Of a DNA stretch of 61,107 nt, positions 17,773 to 24,990 are shown piece after piece (the stretch's first letter is position 1; the number at the start of each line of letters is the position of its first letter). This DNA is from Phytohabitans maris. GTDB taxonomy: Bacteria > Actinomycetota > Actinomycetes > Mycobacteriales > Micromonosporaceae. The DNA lies in NCBI RefSeq assembly GCF_031085175.1, contig NZ_JAVHUY010000061.1, positions 1 to 61,107 of the forward strand, given 5' to 3'. A model generated the notes under the pieces. The model had not been told where the DNA came from. It saw nothing but the letters and a program-made list of their open reading frames with translations, and ran no database searches. Made by a program: the position numbers and the translations under genes.

Positions 17773-17900
17773 CTGGGCACTCCTTTGATCATCCGTGGGG
17801 TGGTCCCACCATAACCGCGCATGGTCGCCCGGCGCGCTGGCTCGTGACGGGGACCCGCTGTCCTACGCCGCCCCCGCCGCCTGCCGGCATACTCCCAAGG

Positions 17901-18863
17901 ATGCCGCCGCCGATGTCCTTCGTCACCAAGAGTGTCGACGAGTCCCGGGCGCTGGTGGCGGAGTACTTCTACGCCGTCGCGATGGACCTCCGGGGGCCGG
18001 CCGAGACGTTCACCTTCGACCTCGACGTGCTCCGGCTCGGGCCGGTCACGCTCGCCGAGGTCCGGTTCGGCGCGGAGGTCGCGGTGGAGGTGGAGCAGAT
18101 CACCACATACCACATGGATCTGCCGCTGGCCGGCTTCGCGGAGACCGTGCAGGCCGGTCGGGCCGTCACCGCCACCCCGGAGCGCGCCGGGCTGTACCGC
18201 CCCGACGCGGGCGCCATCCTCGCGCCCCGGATCAGCGGCGACTGCCGGCTGCTCAGCGTGAAGATGGAGCCGGCCGGCCTGGAGACCGAGCTGGAGAGCC
18301 TGCTCGGCCACCCGGTGCGCGGCCCGCTGCGGCTGTCGCGCAGCCTCGACCTGACCGGCGGCCCCGGCCGCAGCCTCTACCGGCTGGTCCGGCTGGCCGG
18401 CGCCGAACTGCACGACGAGGGCGGCCTGATCTTCCACCCGATGGTCGCCGGCCGGCTGTGGCACGGCATCCTGACCGGGCTGCTGCTGGCCGCCGACCAC
18501 CCGTACCGGGAGGAGCTGGCCAGCCAGGCCACCCCCAGCCGCCCCCGCCACGTCAAGCGGGCGATCGACGTGATGGAGGCCGACCCGGGCCGCCCGGTCA
18601 CGGTCCACGACCTCGCCCGGATCTCCGGCGTCGGCGTGCGCGCGCTGCAGGAGGGCTTCCACCGCCACGTCGGCGTCTCCCCGATGGCCTACCTGCGGCG
18701 GCTGCGCCTGGCCCGCGCCCACGAGGAGCTGCGCGTCGCCAGCCGCGGCGAGGCGACGGTGGCGAGCGTCGCCAGCCGGTGGGGCTTCGTGCACCCGGGC
18801 CGCTTCGCCGCCGCCTACCGCCGCACCTACGGCGTCCTCCCCGCGGAGACGCTCGACCTCTAG
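17901..18863 (+). CDS. AraC-family transcriptional regulator
   Basis: 320 aa from ATG 17901 (ATG 17913 is also possible). The N-terminal AraC_binding_2-type sensory domain (about 20-190) has TTYHMDLPLAG. The C-terminal double HTH (about 215-315) has VHDLARISGVGVRALQEGFHRHVGVSPMAYLRRLRL and VASRWGFVHPGRFAAAYRRTYG, the two family signatures. Divergence from the acetylxylan esterase across 128 bp suggests local control of that gene, though the effector is unknown. Confidence 0.9.
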   Translation: MPPPMSFVTKSVDESRALVAEYFYAVAMDLRGPAETFTFDLDVLRLGPVTLAEVRFGAEVAVEVEQITTYHMDLPLAGFAETVQAGRAVTATPERAGLYRPDAGAILAPRISGDCRLLSVKMEPAGLETELESLLGHPVRGPLRLSRSLDLTGGPGRSLYRLVRLAGAELHDEGGLIFHPMVAGRLWHGILTGLLLAADHPYREELASQATPSRPRHVKRAIDVMEADPGRPVTVHDLARISGVGVRALQEGFHRHVGVSPMAYLRRLRLARAHEELRVASRGEATVASVASRWGFVHPGRFAAAYRRTYGVLPAETLDL

Positions 18864-18891
18864 CCCGGACGACCCGGAAGACAGAGACAGC

Positions 18892-18950
18892 GGGCTACCG
18901 CGACGCCCGCCGTGGTCCGGACCGTTGCTCCCGCGGCCTCACCCTGCGCG
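18892..18950. repeat. Repeat family C, copy 2 (left end only)
   Basis: It starts GGGCTACCGCGACGCCCG and continues with GGACCGTTGCTCCCGCGG, matching the left ends of the copies at 46841 and 39347-39383. No matching right terminal repeat is visible downstream, so this is a fragment or a solo end. It follows the AraC gene by 28 bp. Confidence 0.8.
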
Positions 18951-18999
18951 GTTCGCGGTCTCACCCCGGCCCCTGCGGGGAGCTCGACAGCTCCGCCGG

Positions 19000-19015
19000 C
19001 TGCGTGATCACGCAG
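19000..19015. promoter_or_regulatory. Palindromic operator candidate, site 1
   Basis: CTGCGTGATCACGCAG is a perfect 16-bp palindrome about 110 bp upstream of the secreted-protein start. A related site lies 65 bp downstream, centre to centre. Confidence 0.55.
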
Positions 19016-19064
19016 CATTGGACACGAATCGGCAACGGCTCGTGACTGTCCGCTCGACGCTTGG

Positions 19065-19080
19065 TTGCATGATGACGCAA
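19065..19080. promoter_or_regulatory. Palindromic operator candidate, site 2
   Basis: TTGCATGATGACGCAA shares the core TGATnACGCA with site 1 and lies about 30 bp before the start at 19109. Two sites about six helical turns apart suggest a regulator that binds both, plausibly the LuxR/TrmB-like protein encoded second in the operon. Confidence 0.5.
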
Positions 19081-19108
19081 ACACGCAGTGGCTTGGGGAG
19101 GCGACTCG

Positions 19109-19714
19109 ATGGTGGGTTCCCACCGCACCCGGTTGGCGGTCCTCGGGGCGATCTGCCTCGCCGCGACGCTGGCCATGTCCGTGCCGGCGGCGGCCGCGGA
19201 CGACGATGTCCGGACGCGGCCCGAGCCACCCACCGCGGTTCCGGAGGTGTATCCGCCCGGGTCGGCGGAGGTCTGGCTGCCGGCCCGGTGCGCCACCGGG
19301 GCGATCACCGGCGTCCGCGAGGAGCTGACCGAGCCGTCGGGGCTGTGGGTCTCCGGCTGGATCCAGCCGTGCGGCCCCGGCCTCTTCGACGGGTTCGCCG
19401 TCTTCTGGTATTACGGGCCGGTCGCGATGCGCAGCCGCCAGGTGTACGACTACTTCTCGTTCGACGAGCCGACCCCCTTCTCCGTCAGGATCGCCACGCC
19501 CGGCGGTCCCGAGCCGACGCTCGGCCTGACCGCGCTCTGCGTCGCGTACCACTACGACGGCCGGCTGGCCTGCCTCGCCATCGACGCCGACACGCCAGGT
19601 GTCCTGCCGGCCGTCACCCCCATCCCGCCCGACGACCCGCGCGTCCAGTACCCGGTGCCGGTGACCAAGCCGAGCGACGTGCGCACGGACCCGGTCTGCG
19701 GGACGTGCCTGTGA
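19109..19714 (+). CDS. Secreted protein of unknown function
   Basis: 201 aa after a clear GGGGAGG ribosome site. A signal peptide (about 1-30) has a hydrophobic core ending SVPAAAA. The mature part is Pro-rich, holds six cysteines including CVAYHY and the C-terminal CGTCL, and has beta-rich strands (GLWVSGWIQPC, FAVFWYYG). I recognise no family. It overlaps the following regulator gene by 4 nt (GTGA), so the two are co-produced. Confidence 0.8.
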   Translation: MVGSHRTRLAVLGAICLAATLAMSVPAAAADDDVRTRPEPPTAVPEVYPPGSAEVWLPARCATGAITGVREELTEPSGLWVSGWIQPCGPGLFDGFAVFWYYGPVAMRSRQVYDYFSFDEPTPFSVRIATPGGPEPTLGLTALCVAYHYDGRLACLAIDADTPGVLPAVTPIPPDDPRVQYPVPVTKPSDVRTDPVCGTCL

Positions 19715-20724
19715 CCGCGTCCGCGGAGCCGGTGCCGTCGCTGATCGGCTGGGGCGCCTCGCCCGACGCCGACCTGGTCTACCGCCAGCTCTCCACGTTC
19801 GGCCGGGCCACCGCGGGCGAGCTCTTCCGCGAGCTGGGGATGCCCCGCGCGCGGGTCGACGCGGCCCTGGACAAGCTGGCCGCCCTCGGCCTCGCCGTCG
19901 CCCGCCGGCCCCCGGGCCGGACGAGCATGGTCTGGGCACCCCGCTCCACCGCGCGGGTGCGCCGCGAGCCCCCGTCCCCGCCGGCGGCCGGCGCGTGGCC
20001 GCGGGAGGCGCTGCCGGACGTGGTCGTGCACCACGCCACGCACCTCGGCGAAGGGCTGCGGCACCTGCCCAGCCGGGCGGCGAGCCGGGCCCGGCTGGGC
20101 GAGCTCGTCGCGGTGGCCCGGCACGAGCACCTGGCCATGCACCCCGAGTCGAGCTTCGACGCCGAGGCCGCGAAGCCGGCCCTCGCCATGGACCGGACGC
20201 TGCTCGAACGCGGCGTCTCCATGCGGGTGCTCGGCGTCCAGCCGGCCACCCCGGACCCGTTGTCGACGTACGGGCGCACCCCGTCCGACCCGCAGCCGGC
20301 GTACCGGGAGATGCCGGCCGTACCGATGAAGCTCTTCGTGGTCGACCGCAAGGTGGCCCTGTTTCCGGTGACGCCCACCGACGTCAACCGGGGCTACCTG
20401 GAGGTCACCCAGCCGCCCGTCGTGGCCGCGCTCGTGGCTCTCTTCGAGCGGCACTGGGCCGCCGGCCGAGCCGTACAGGAGAATCCGATGTCACGGTTGG
20501 AACTCGACCCGCGCGAGCACACGCTCATCGGACTGCTGGCACAGGGCCACACCGACGCCTCCGCCGCCACTGAGCTGCGGGTCAGTCCGCGGACCGTCTC
20601 CACGATCGTCCGTTCGCTGATGGACCGGCTGGGCGTGGAAAACCGCTTCCAGCTCGGCCTGGCCCTCGGCGCCCGGCATCTGGTGGCGCCACCGGAGCCC
20701 GACGGCCGCCGCCGACCGGCGTAG
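19711..20724 (+). CDS. TrmB/LuxR-like transcriptional regulator
   Basis: 337 aa from GTG 19711. An N-terminal winged helix (about 12-70) has LVYRQLSTFGRATAGELF, as in TrmB proteins. The middle section resembles the phospholipase-D-like sensor half seen in that family. The C-terminus (about 265-325) is a LuxR HTH with LDPREHTLIGLLAQG and SPRTVSTIVRSLMDRLGV. This architecture recurs in actinobacteria beside small secreted proteins and is probably autoregulatory through the paired palindromes upstream of the operon. Confidence 0.8.
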   Translation: MTASAEPVPSLIGWGASPDADLVYRQLSTFGRATAGELFRELGMPRARVDAALDKLAALGLAVARRPPGRTSMVWAPRSTARVRREPPSPPAAGAWPREALPDVVVHHATHLGEGLRHLPSRAASRARLGELVAVARHEHLAMHPESSFDAEAAKPALAMDRTLLERGVSMRVLGVQPATPDPLSTYGRTPSDPQPAYREMPAVPMKLFVVDRKVALFPVTPTDVNRGYLEVTQPPVVAALVALFERHWAAGRAVQENPMSRLELDPREHTLIGLLAQGHTDASAATELRVSPRTVSTIVRSLMDRLGVENRFQLGLALGARHLVAPPEPDGRRRPA

Positions 20725-20733
20725 CCTTGCGCC

Positions 20734-21210
20734 ATGGCTTCTGGTGTGGACAAGGGGGACCTGGTCCCGGACTTCGAGTTGCCCGACCAGACCGGCCGGC
20801 TGCGGCGGCTCTCCGAGCTGCTCGCCGGTGGGCCGGTCGTCCTGTTCTTCTACCCGGCCGCGCTGAGCCGGGGCTGCACGGCGGAGAGCTGCCACTTCCG
20901 CGACCTGGCACGGGAGTTCAAGGCGGCGGGCGCGCAGCGGGTCGGGATCAGCCGCGACAGCGTGGCGCGGCAGCGGGAGTTCGCCGAAAAGCACAGCTTC
21001 GACTACCCGCTGCTGTCGGACGCGGACGGTGAGGTGGCGGAGGCCCTCGGCGTAAAGCGAAAGCTGCCGCTCGGCCCGATGAGCATGAAGCGGATGACGT
21101 TCGTCATCGGCACCGACCGGCGGATCCTCGCGGTCATCCACAGCGAGCTGAGCATGGAGCAGCACGCCGACCGTGCCCTTGAGGTGCTGCGCACGCGCCA
21201 CGCTGTGTAG
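20734..21210 (+). CDS. bcp: Peroxiredoxin, Bcp/PrxQ type
   Basis: 158 aa AhpC/TSA-fold thiol peroxidase. The peroxidatic Cys is in SRGCTAESCHFRD, with a second Cys five residues later as in alpha2-type PrxQ that forms an intramolecular disulfide. VVLFFYPAA precedes the active site and MTFVIGTDRRI follows. It should reduce hydrogen peroxide and organic peroxides in the cytoplasm using thioredoxin. It starts 9 bp after the regulator gene and could be read from the same transcript. Confidence 0.93.
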   Translation: MASGVDKGDLVPDFELPDQTGRLRRLSELLAGGPVVLFFYPAALSRGCTAESCHFRDLAREFKAAGAQRVGISRDSVARQREFAEKHSFDYPLLSDADGEVAEALGVKRKLPLGPMSMKRMTFVIGTDRRILAVIHSELSMEQHADRALEVLRTRHAV

Positions 21211-21226
21211 GCGCCGCGCCCGTGGC

Positions 21227-21988
21227 TCAGCCGGTGGCGGTCACGGTCAGGCGCCACCGCAGCACGCCCGAGGCGGGCACGACCGCGGCGTCGCCGTCGC
21301 CCGCCTCGGCGAGGTCGAAGGCGCGGCCGAGCATGGGTTCCACGCCGATGCTCCGGTACGGGTCGCCGGCCGGCCAGCCGCCCAGGTTGCGCCAGAGGGC
21401 GACCGAGACCGGCTGCCCCTCGGCCGCGAGCGAGAAGGTGAGCGACCCGCCGTCCTCGACCGTCACCTGTGGACAGTCGGTCAGGATGGCCCCGGTCGCC
21501 GTGCCGTCGTCCGGGCCGCACGCGTCCAGCGGCGTGCCCAGGGGTGCGGGCCAGGGACCCGAGCGCCACGGGCCGGCGTCCGGGAAGACCCGCGTAGCGG
21601 TGCCCGGGGGCGCGACGATCCGCGCGGACGGCGAGAGGTCGAGCAGGGCGTGCGCGGCCCACAGGAAGCGGAAGCCGGGCGCGGCGGTCAGCGCGTAGCT
21701 CGCCACCACCGCCCCCTCCACCTCCTCGACGGAGCGGCGCAGCGCGAAGCCCGGCCCCTCGACGCAGCCCGGTGCGCGCCACGGGCGGGACCAGACGTGG
21801 CCGTGGTCGGGTGTGCCGCGTACGGTCGGCAGGCACTCCTCCAGGCCGCCCGCGTCGACGAAGGCGTCGCCGGGGCGCACCGACTCCCGCTCCGCGGGCC
21901 GCCGCCACAGCCACTCGCGCCCGCCGGAGCGCAGGCTCGTCCACCGTCCACCGTGGACCAGGTCGACGGCGAAGGAGAGCCTCACCAT
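21227..21988 (-). CDS. Galactose mutarotase-like protein
   Basis: 253 aa from ATG 21988 (GTG 21985 would give a 4-nt overlap). It is beta-rich, with GGRWTSLRSGGREWLWRR near the start, DHGHVWSRPWR in the middle (a His similar to the aldose-1-epimerase catalytic His) and the C-terminal VEPMLGRAFDLAEAG. It is probably an aldose-1-epimerase relative that converts anomers for the dehydrogenase in the same operon. Its start lies inside the last codons of dgoD, so it is translationally coupled. Confidence 0.78.
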   Translation of the reverse strand: MVRLSFAVDLVHGGRWTSLRSGGREWLWRRPAERESVRPGDAFVDAGGLEECLPTVRGTPDHGHVWSRPWRAPGCVEGPGFALRRSVEEVEGAVVASYALTAAPGFRFLWAAHALLDLSPSARIVAPPGTATRVFPDAGPWRSGPWPAPLGTPLDACGPDDGTATGAILTDCPQVTVEDGGSLTFSLAAEGQPVSVALWRNLGGWPAGDPYRSIGVEPMLGRAFDLAEAGDGDAAVVPASGVLRWRLTVTATG

Positions 21989-23127
21989 TCGGCGAACGAG
22001 CCGTCGTCCTGCCGCCACACCGGGTTGCGCCACGCGTGGCCGGCCCGGTCGGCGCGGCGTACCGCCTCCTCGTCCACGTCGATGCCGAGCCCGGGCGCCT
22101 CCAACCGTCCGATGTGTCCGTCCACGATGCGCAGTGGCGCCGGGTCGACCAGGTAGTCGAGCAGCTCGGTGCCGCCGTTGTAGTGGATGCCGATGCTCTG
22201 CTCCTGGATGAGGAAGTTGGGGGTGGCGAGCGCGACCTGGAGGCTCGCCGCGAGCGAGACCGGCCCCAGTGGACAGTGCGGGGCGAGCAGCGCGCCGTGC
22301 GTCTCGGCGAGGGCGGCGATGCGGCGTACCTCGGAGATGCCGCCGGCGTGTGACGGGTCGGGCTGCACGACGCTGACCCCGGCCTGCAGGGCGGGCAGGA
22401 AGTCGGCGCGGCCGTAGAGGCGCTCGCCGGTCGCCACCGGTACCGGCGCGCAGGCGACGAGCTCGGCGAGGCGGTGGCCGTGCTCGGGTACGAGCGGCTC
22501 CTCCACCAGCAGTGGGTGCAGCGCGGCGACGGCGGGGAGGATGAGGCGGGCGGCTGGGTACGTGGCCCGGCCGTGCAGGTCGAGCGCCACGTCGCGGTGC
22601 GGGCCGAGCACCTCGCGGGCGGCGGCGAGGCGGCGCACCACGTCTTCCACGTCGGCCAGGGTGGGGACCGGGGCGAGGCGGCCGGAGGCGTTCATCTTCA
22701 CGGCTGTCATGCCCGCCTCGACGTGCGCCGCCACCCCCTCGGCGATCTCGGCGGGGTCGTCGCCGCCGACCCACGCGTACACCCGGACGCGGTCCCGGAC
22801 CGGGCCGCCGAGCAGGGCGTGCACCGGTGCGCCGTACGCCTTGCCGGCGATGTCCCACAGCGCCTGGTCGAGCCCGGCGACGGCGCTGGAGAGCACCGGC
22901 CCGCCACGGTAGAAGCCGCCCTTGGTGAGCACCTGCCAGTGGTGCTCGACGCGGAGCGGGTCCTCGCCGACCAGGTACTCGGCGAGCACGTCCACCGCGG
23001 CCCGCACCACCTCGGCGCGCCCCTCCACGACCGGCTCACCCCAGCCGACCAGCCCGTCGTCGGTGGAGACGCGGCAGAAGAGCCAGCGCGGCGGCACCAG
23101 GAACGTCTCGACGCGGTCGATCTTCAT
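21982..23127 (-). CDS. dgoD: D-galactonate dehydratase (enolase superfamily)
   Basis: 381 aa, close to the ~382 of characterised galactonate dehydratases. It starts MKIDRVETFLVPPRW and matches the family at VGWGEPVVEGRA. Metal ligands appear as DLHGR, EEPLVPE and TGERLYGR, with catalytic His residues in DLHG and LAPHCPLGPV and a SHAGGI motif. It dehydrates D-galactonate to 2-keto-3-deoxygalactonate in the De Ley-Doudoroff route. There is no ribosome site upstream: a repeat D element directly abuts the ATG. It is in an operon with the SDR, GntR and mutarotase genes. Confidence 0.87.
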   Translation of the reverse strand: MKIDRVETFLVPPRWLFCRVSTDDGLVGWGEPVVEGRAEVVRAAVDVLAEYLVGEDPLRVEHHWQVLTKGGFYRGGPVLSSAVAGLDQALWDIAGKAYGAPVHALLGGPVRDRVRVYAWVGGDDPAEIAEGVAAHVEAGMTAVKMNASGRLAPVPTLADVEDVVRRLAAAREVLGPHRDVALDLHGRATYPAARLILPAVAALHPLLVEEPLVPEHGHRLAELVACAPVPVATGERLYGRADFLPALQAGVSVVQPDPSHAGGISEVRRIAALAETHGALLAPHCPLGPVSLAASLQVALATPNFLIQEQSIGIHYNGGTELLDYLVDPAPLRIVDGHIGRLEAPGLGIDVDEEAVRRADRAGHAWRNPVWRQDDGSFAEW

Positions 23128-23178
23128 GCGGGGCCCCCGGGGAAGCGTGGAGCGAAGCGGAGCGCCTTCTCGGGGTGC
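23128..23178. repeat. Repeat family D, copy 1, between gntR and dgoD
   Basis: It runs from GCGGGGCCCCCGGGGAAGCG to CTCGGGGTGC and fills nearly the whole 52-nt gap between the GntR stop and the dgoD start. It would form the leader of dgoD and can fold as a hairpin around GTGGAGCGAAGCGGAGCG. Confidence 0.85.
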
Positions 23179-23179
23179 T

Positions 23180-23881
23180 TCATTCCGCGCCACCGAGCCT
23201 CACCACGTCGTCGAAGGCCTTCCGCAACAGCAGTCTCATCGCCGAGGCGGCCGAGGCCGGGTCGTGCGCGCGGATCGCGTCGACCACGGCTCGGTGCGAC
23301 GGGACCGGGTCGTCGCTGCCCTGCGCGCCGTGCACCATCCGGTCCCGCTCGGCCAGGCCGGTCTCGATCACGACCTCCATCCGTACCAGAAGCTCGTTGT
23401 GGGTGGCGGCGAGCAGCGCGCGATGGAACGCGAGGTCGGCCGCGACGGCGGCCGAAGCGTCGGAGCCGGCGGCGGCCATCGCGGCGAGCGCCGCGTCCAG
23501 GGCCTCGACGTCGGCGTCGGTGGCGCGGGCGGCGGCGAGGCTGGCGGCGCCCGGCTCGACGATGCTGCGCAGCTCGTGCAGGTCCTCGAAGAGGCTCGGC
23601 CGGGCCGCCCGGGCGAACTGCCAGCGCAGCACGTCGCCGTCGAGCAGGCTCCAGTCGGCGCGCGGCCGGACGAACGTGCCGCGTTTGGGACGCGCGTCGA
23701 CCATCCCCTTGGCGGCGAGGACCTTGAACGCCTCGCGGAGCACGGTCAGGCTGACGTCGAACTCCGTCTGGAGCGCCGCGATGTCCAGTGTGGAGCCCTC
23801 GGCGAACTGCCCGGTGAGGATGCGCTGCGCGATGACCTCCACCGTCTGGCCGTGCACCCCGCGCGCCGCGTACTGCTGCAT
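23180..23881 (-). CDS. GntR/FadR-family regulator, DgoR-like
   Basis: 233 aa. The N-terminal winged helix (about 8-75) has IAQRILTGQFAEGSTLD, LQTEFDVSLTVLREAFKVLAAKGMVDARPKRGTFV. The FCD effector domain (about 95-225) has the metal-binding Asp/His pattern (RSIVEPGAA, FHRALLAATHNELL, SHRAVVDAI). FCD regulators beside dgoD usually respond to galactonate. It lies between the SDR and dgoD in one operon and probably controls both arms of the sugar locus. Confidence 0.9.
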   Translation of the reverse strand: MQQYAARGVHGQTVEVIAQRILTGQFAEGSTLDIAALQTEFDVSLTVLREAFKVLAAKGMVDARPKRGTFVRPRADWSLLDGDVLRWQFARAARPSLFEDLHELRSIVEPGAASLAAARATDADVEALDAALAAMAAAGSDASAAVAADLAFHRALLAATHNELLVRMEVVIETGLAERDRMVHGAQGSDDPVPSHRAVVDAIRAHDPASAASAMRLLLRKAFDDVVRLGGAE

Positions 23882-23947
23882 TGCCTACCTCGCTCCGTCG
23901 CTCGGCGCTCGTCCGTCGTTGTGGTCAAGGCCCGTAGCCTCGCTACT

Positions 23948-24007
23948 GCACCCCACGAAAACGCCGCGCGGCGCTTCGCGCCGCTCCGCGTTTCCCCGGG
24001 CCCCCCG
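23948..24007. repeat. Repeat family D, copy 2, between SDR and gntR
   Basis: It runs GCACCCCACGAAAACG to TTTCCCCGGGCCCCCCG, with an expanded inner hairpin (GCGCGGCGCTTCGCGCCGC). It is upstream of gntR within the same operon as copy 1. The remaining spacer (24008-24036 and 23882-23947) holds a small GTAGCCTCGCTAC hairpin. Confidence 0.85.
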
Positions 24008-24036
24008 ACTCCCGCTCATTGCCCACCAATCGATTC

Positions 24037-24768
24037 TCAGGATGACGACTTCACCGCGGTCCAGCCGCCGTCGACGACGAGGCTGGCGCCGGTGACGTAG
24101 CTGGCGTCCGGCGACGCGAGGAACGCTACCGCCGCCGCCACCTCGTCCGGCGTGCCGAGGCGGCCGGCCACCGTCGCGGCCGCGGAAAGCGCGCGGTCCG
24201 CGGCCGAGATGCCGTCCCACGCCGGCGTGAGGATGGGACCGGGCAGCACGCTGTTGACCCGCACCCGCGGCCCGTACTCCACGGCGAGCTGGCGGGCGAG
24301 CGCGACCAGCCCGCCCTTCGCGGCGGCGTACGCGGGGCGGCCGGGGAGCCCGACCAGCGCGTGCACCGACGACACGACGACGACGCTGCCGCCGGTCTCG
24401 CGCAGGTCGGGCAGGCAGGCGCGGACGCCGAGGAACGTGCCGGTGAGGCTCACCGCGATCTGGTGATCCCAGGAGGCGCGGGTGGTGGCGTCGGCGGGCG
24501 CGACCTCGACGGCGTACGCGTTCGAGACGAGGATGCTGATCGGACCGAAGCGCTCGTTCGCCGCCGCCACGACGGCCGCCCAGTCCTCCTCGTCGGACAC
24601 GTCCGCGCGGATCGCCAGGGAACGGCCGCCGGCCGGCTCGTCCGCGGGGCGGATGTCGGCGAGCACGACCGAGGCACCCTCGGCCGCGAGGCGGCGCGCG
24701 CAGGCCGCGCCGATGCCCGACGCAGCGCCTGTGACCAGGGCATTCTTGCCCGTGAGCCGTCCAATCAC
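24037..24768 (-). CDS. SDR oxidoreductase, candidate galactose dehydrogenase
   Basis: 243 aa from GTG 24768, chosen because CGGGAG lies 7 nt upstream; ATG 24792 has no ribosome site. Classical SDR: TGAASGIG cofactor motif, NAY in place of NNAG, catalytic Ser in VVSSVHALVG, YAAAKGG for Tyr/Lys, and PG followed by LTPAW. Position at the head of a dgoD operon suggests oxidation of galactose (or a related aldose) to the lactone. No lactonase gene is seen, so hydrolysis would be spontaneous or encoded elsewhere. Confidence 0.85.
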   Translation of the reverse strand: MIGRLTGKNALVTGAASGIGAACARRLAAEGASVVLADIRPADEPAGGRSLAIRADVSDEEDWAAVVAAANERFGPISILVSNAYAVEVAPADATTRASWDHQIAVSLTGTFLGVRACLPDLRETGGSVVVVSSVHALVGLPGRPAYAAAKGGLVALARQLAVEYGPRVRVNSVLPGPILTPAWDGISAADRALSAAATVAGRLGTPDEVAAAVAFLASPDASYVTGASLVVDGGWTAVKSSS

Positions 24769-24799
24769 CGACCACTCCCGAGAAGTAACCATTAATTAC

Positions 24800-24814
24800 G
24801 AAGATATCTTGACA
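24800..24814. promoter_or_regulatory. Candidate operator/promoter between the two sugar operons
   Basis: AAGATATCTT (24801-24810) is a perfect palindrome in a conspicuously AT-rich island (ATTAATTACGAAGATATCTT). It overlaps TTGACA (24809-24814), a consensus -35 for the rightward operon; the -10 is unclear. A GntR dimer here could repress both directions. Confidence 0.5.
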
Positions 24815-24876
24815 GCCGGCCGGGGCTGATGCAACCTTTCGGAAACACACCGCTTACAAACAACGGGGCTCTGCTA

Positions 24877-24960
24877 GCTGGCTCGCTCCGCTCGCTTCCG
24901 CCCCGGCTGCTGGCCCGATCCGAGCTGGTCGCTCCGCGCCCAGCTCCGCGTCGAGCCAGC
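24877..24960 (+). other. Structured leader before the ABC operon
   Basis: GCTGGCTCG (24877-24885) pairs with CGAGCCAGC (24952-24960), and inside it GAGCTGG (24922-24928) pairs with CCAGCTC (24940-24946). The nested hairpin ends about 17 nt before the AGGAGG-like ribosome site of the binding protein. I recognise no riboswitch class. Confidence 0.45.
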
Positions 24961-24990
24961 CCCGGGGCCCTGCTTCGCAGGAGGACAACG

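Noticed and set aside
24811-24990. Known riboswitch before the sugar ABC operon
   Set aside because: Stems are present but no conserved core of any riboswitch class that I know can be identified.
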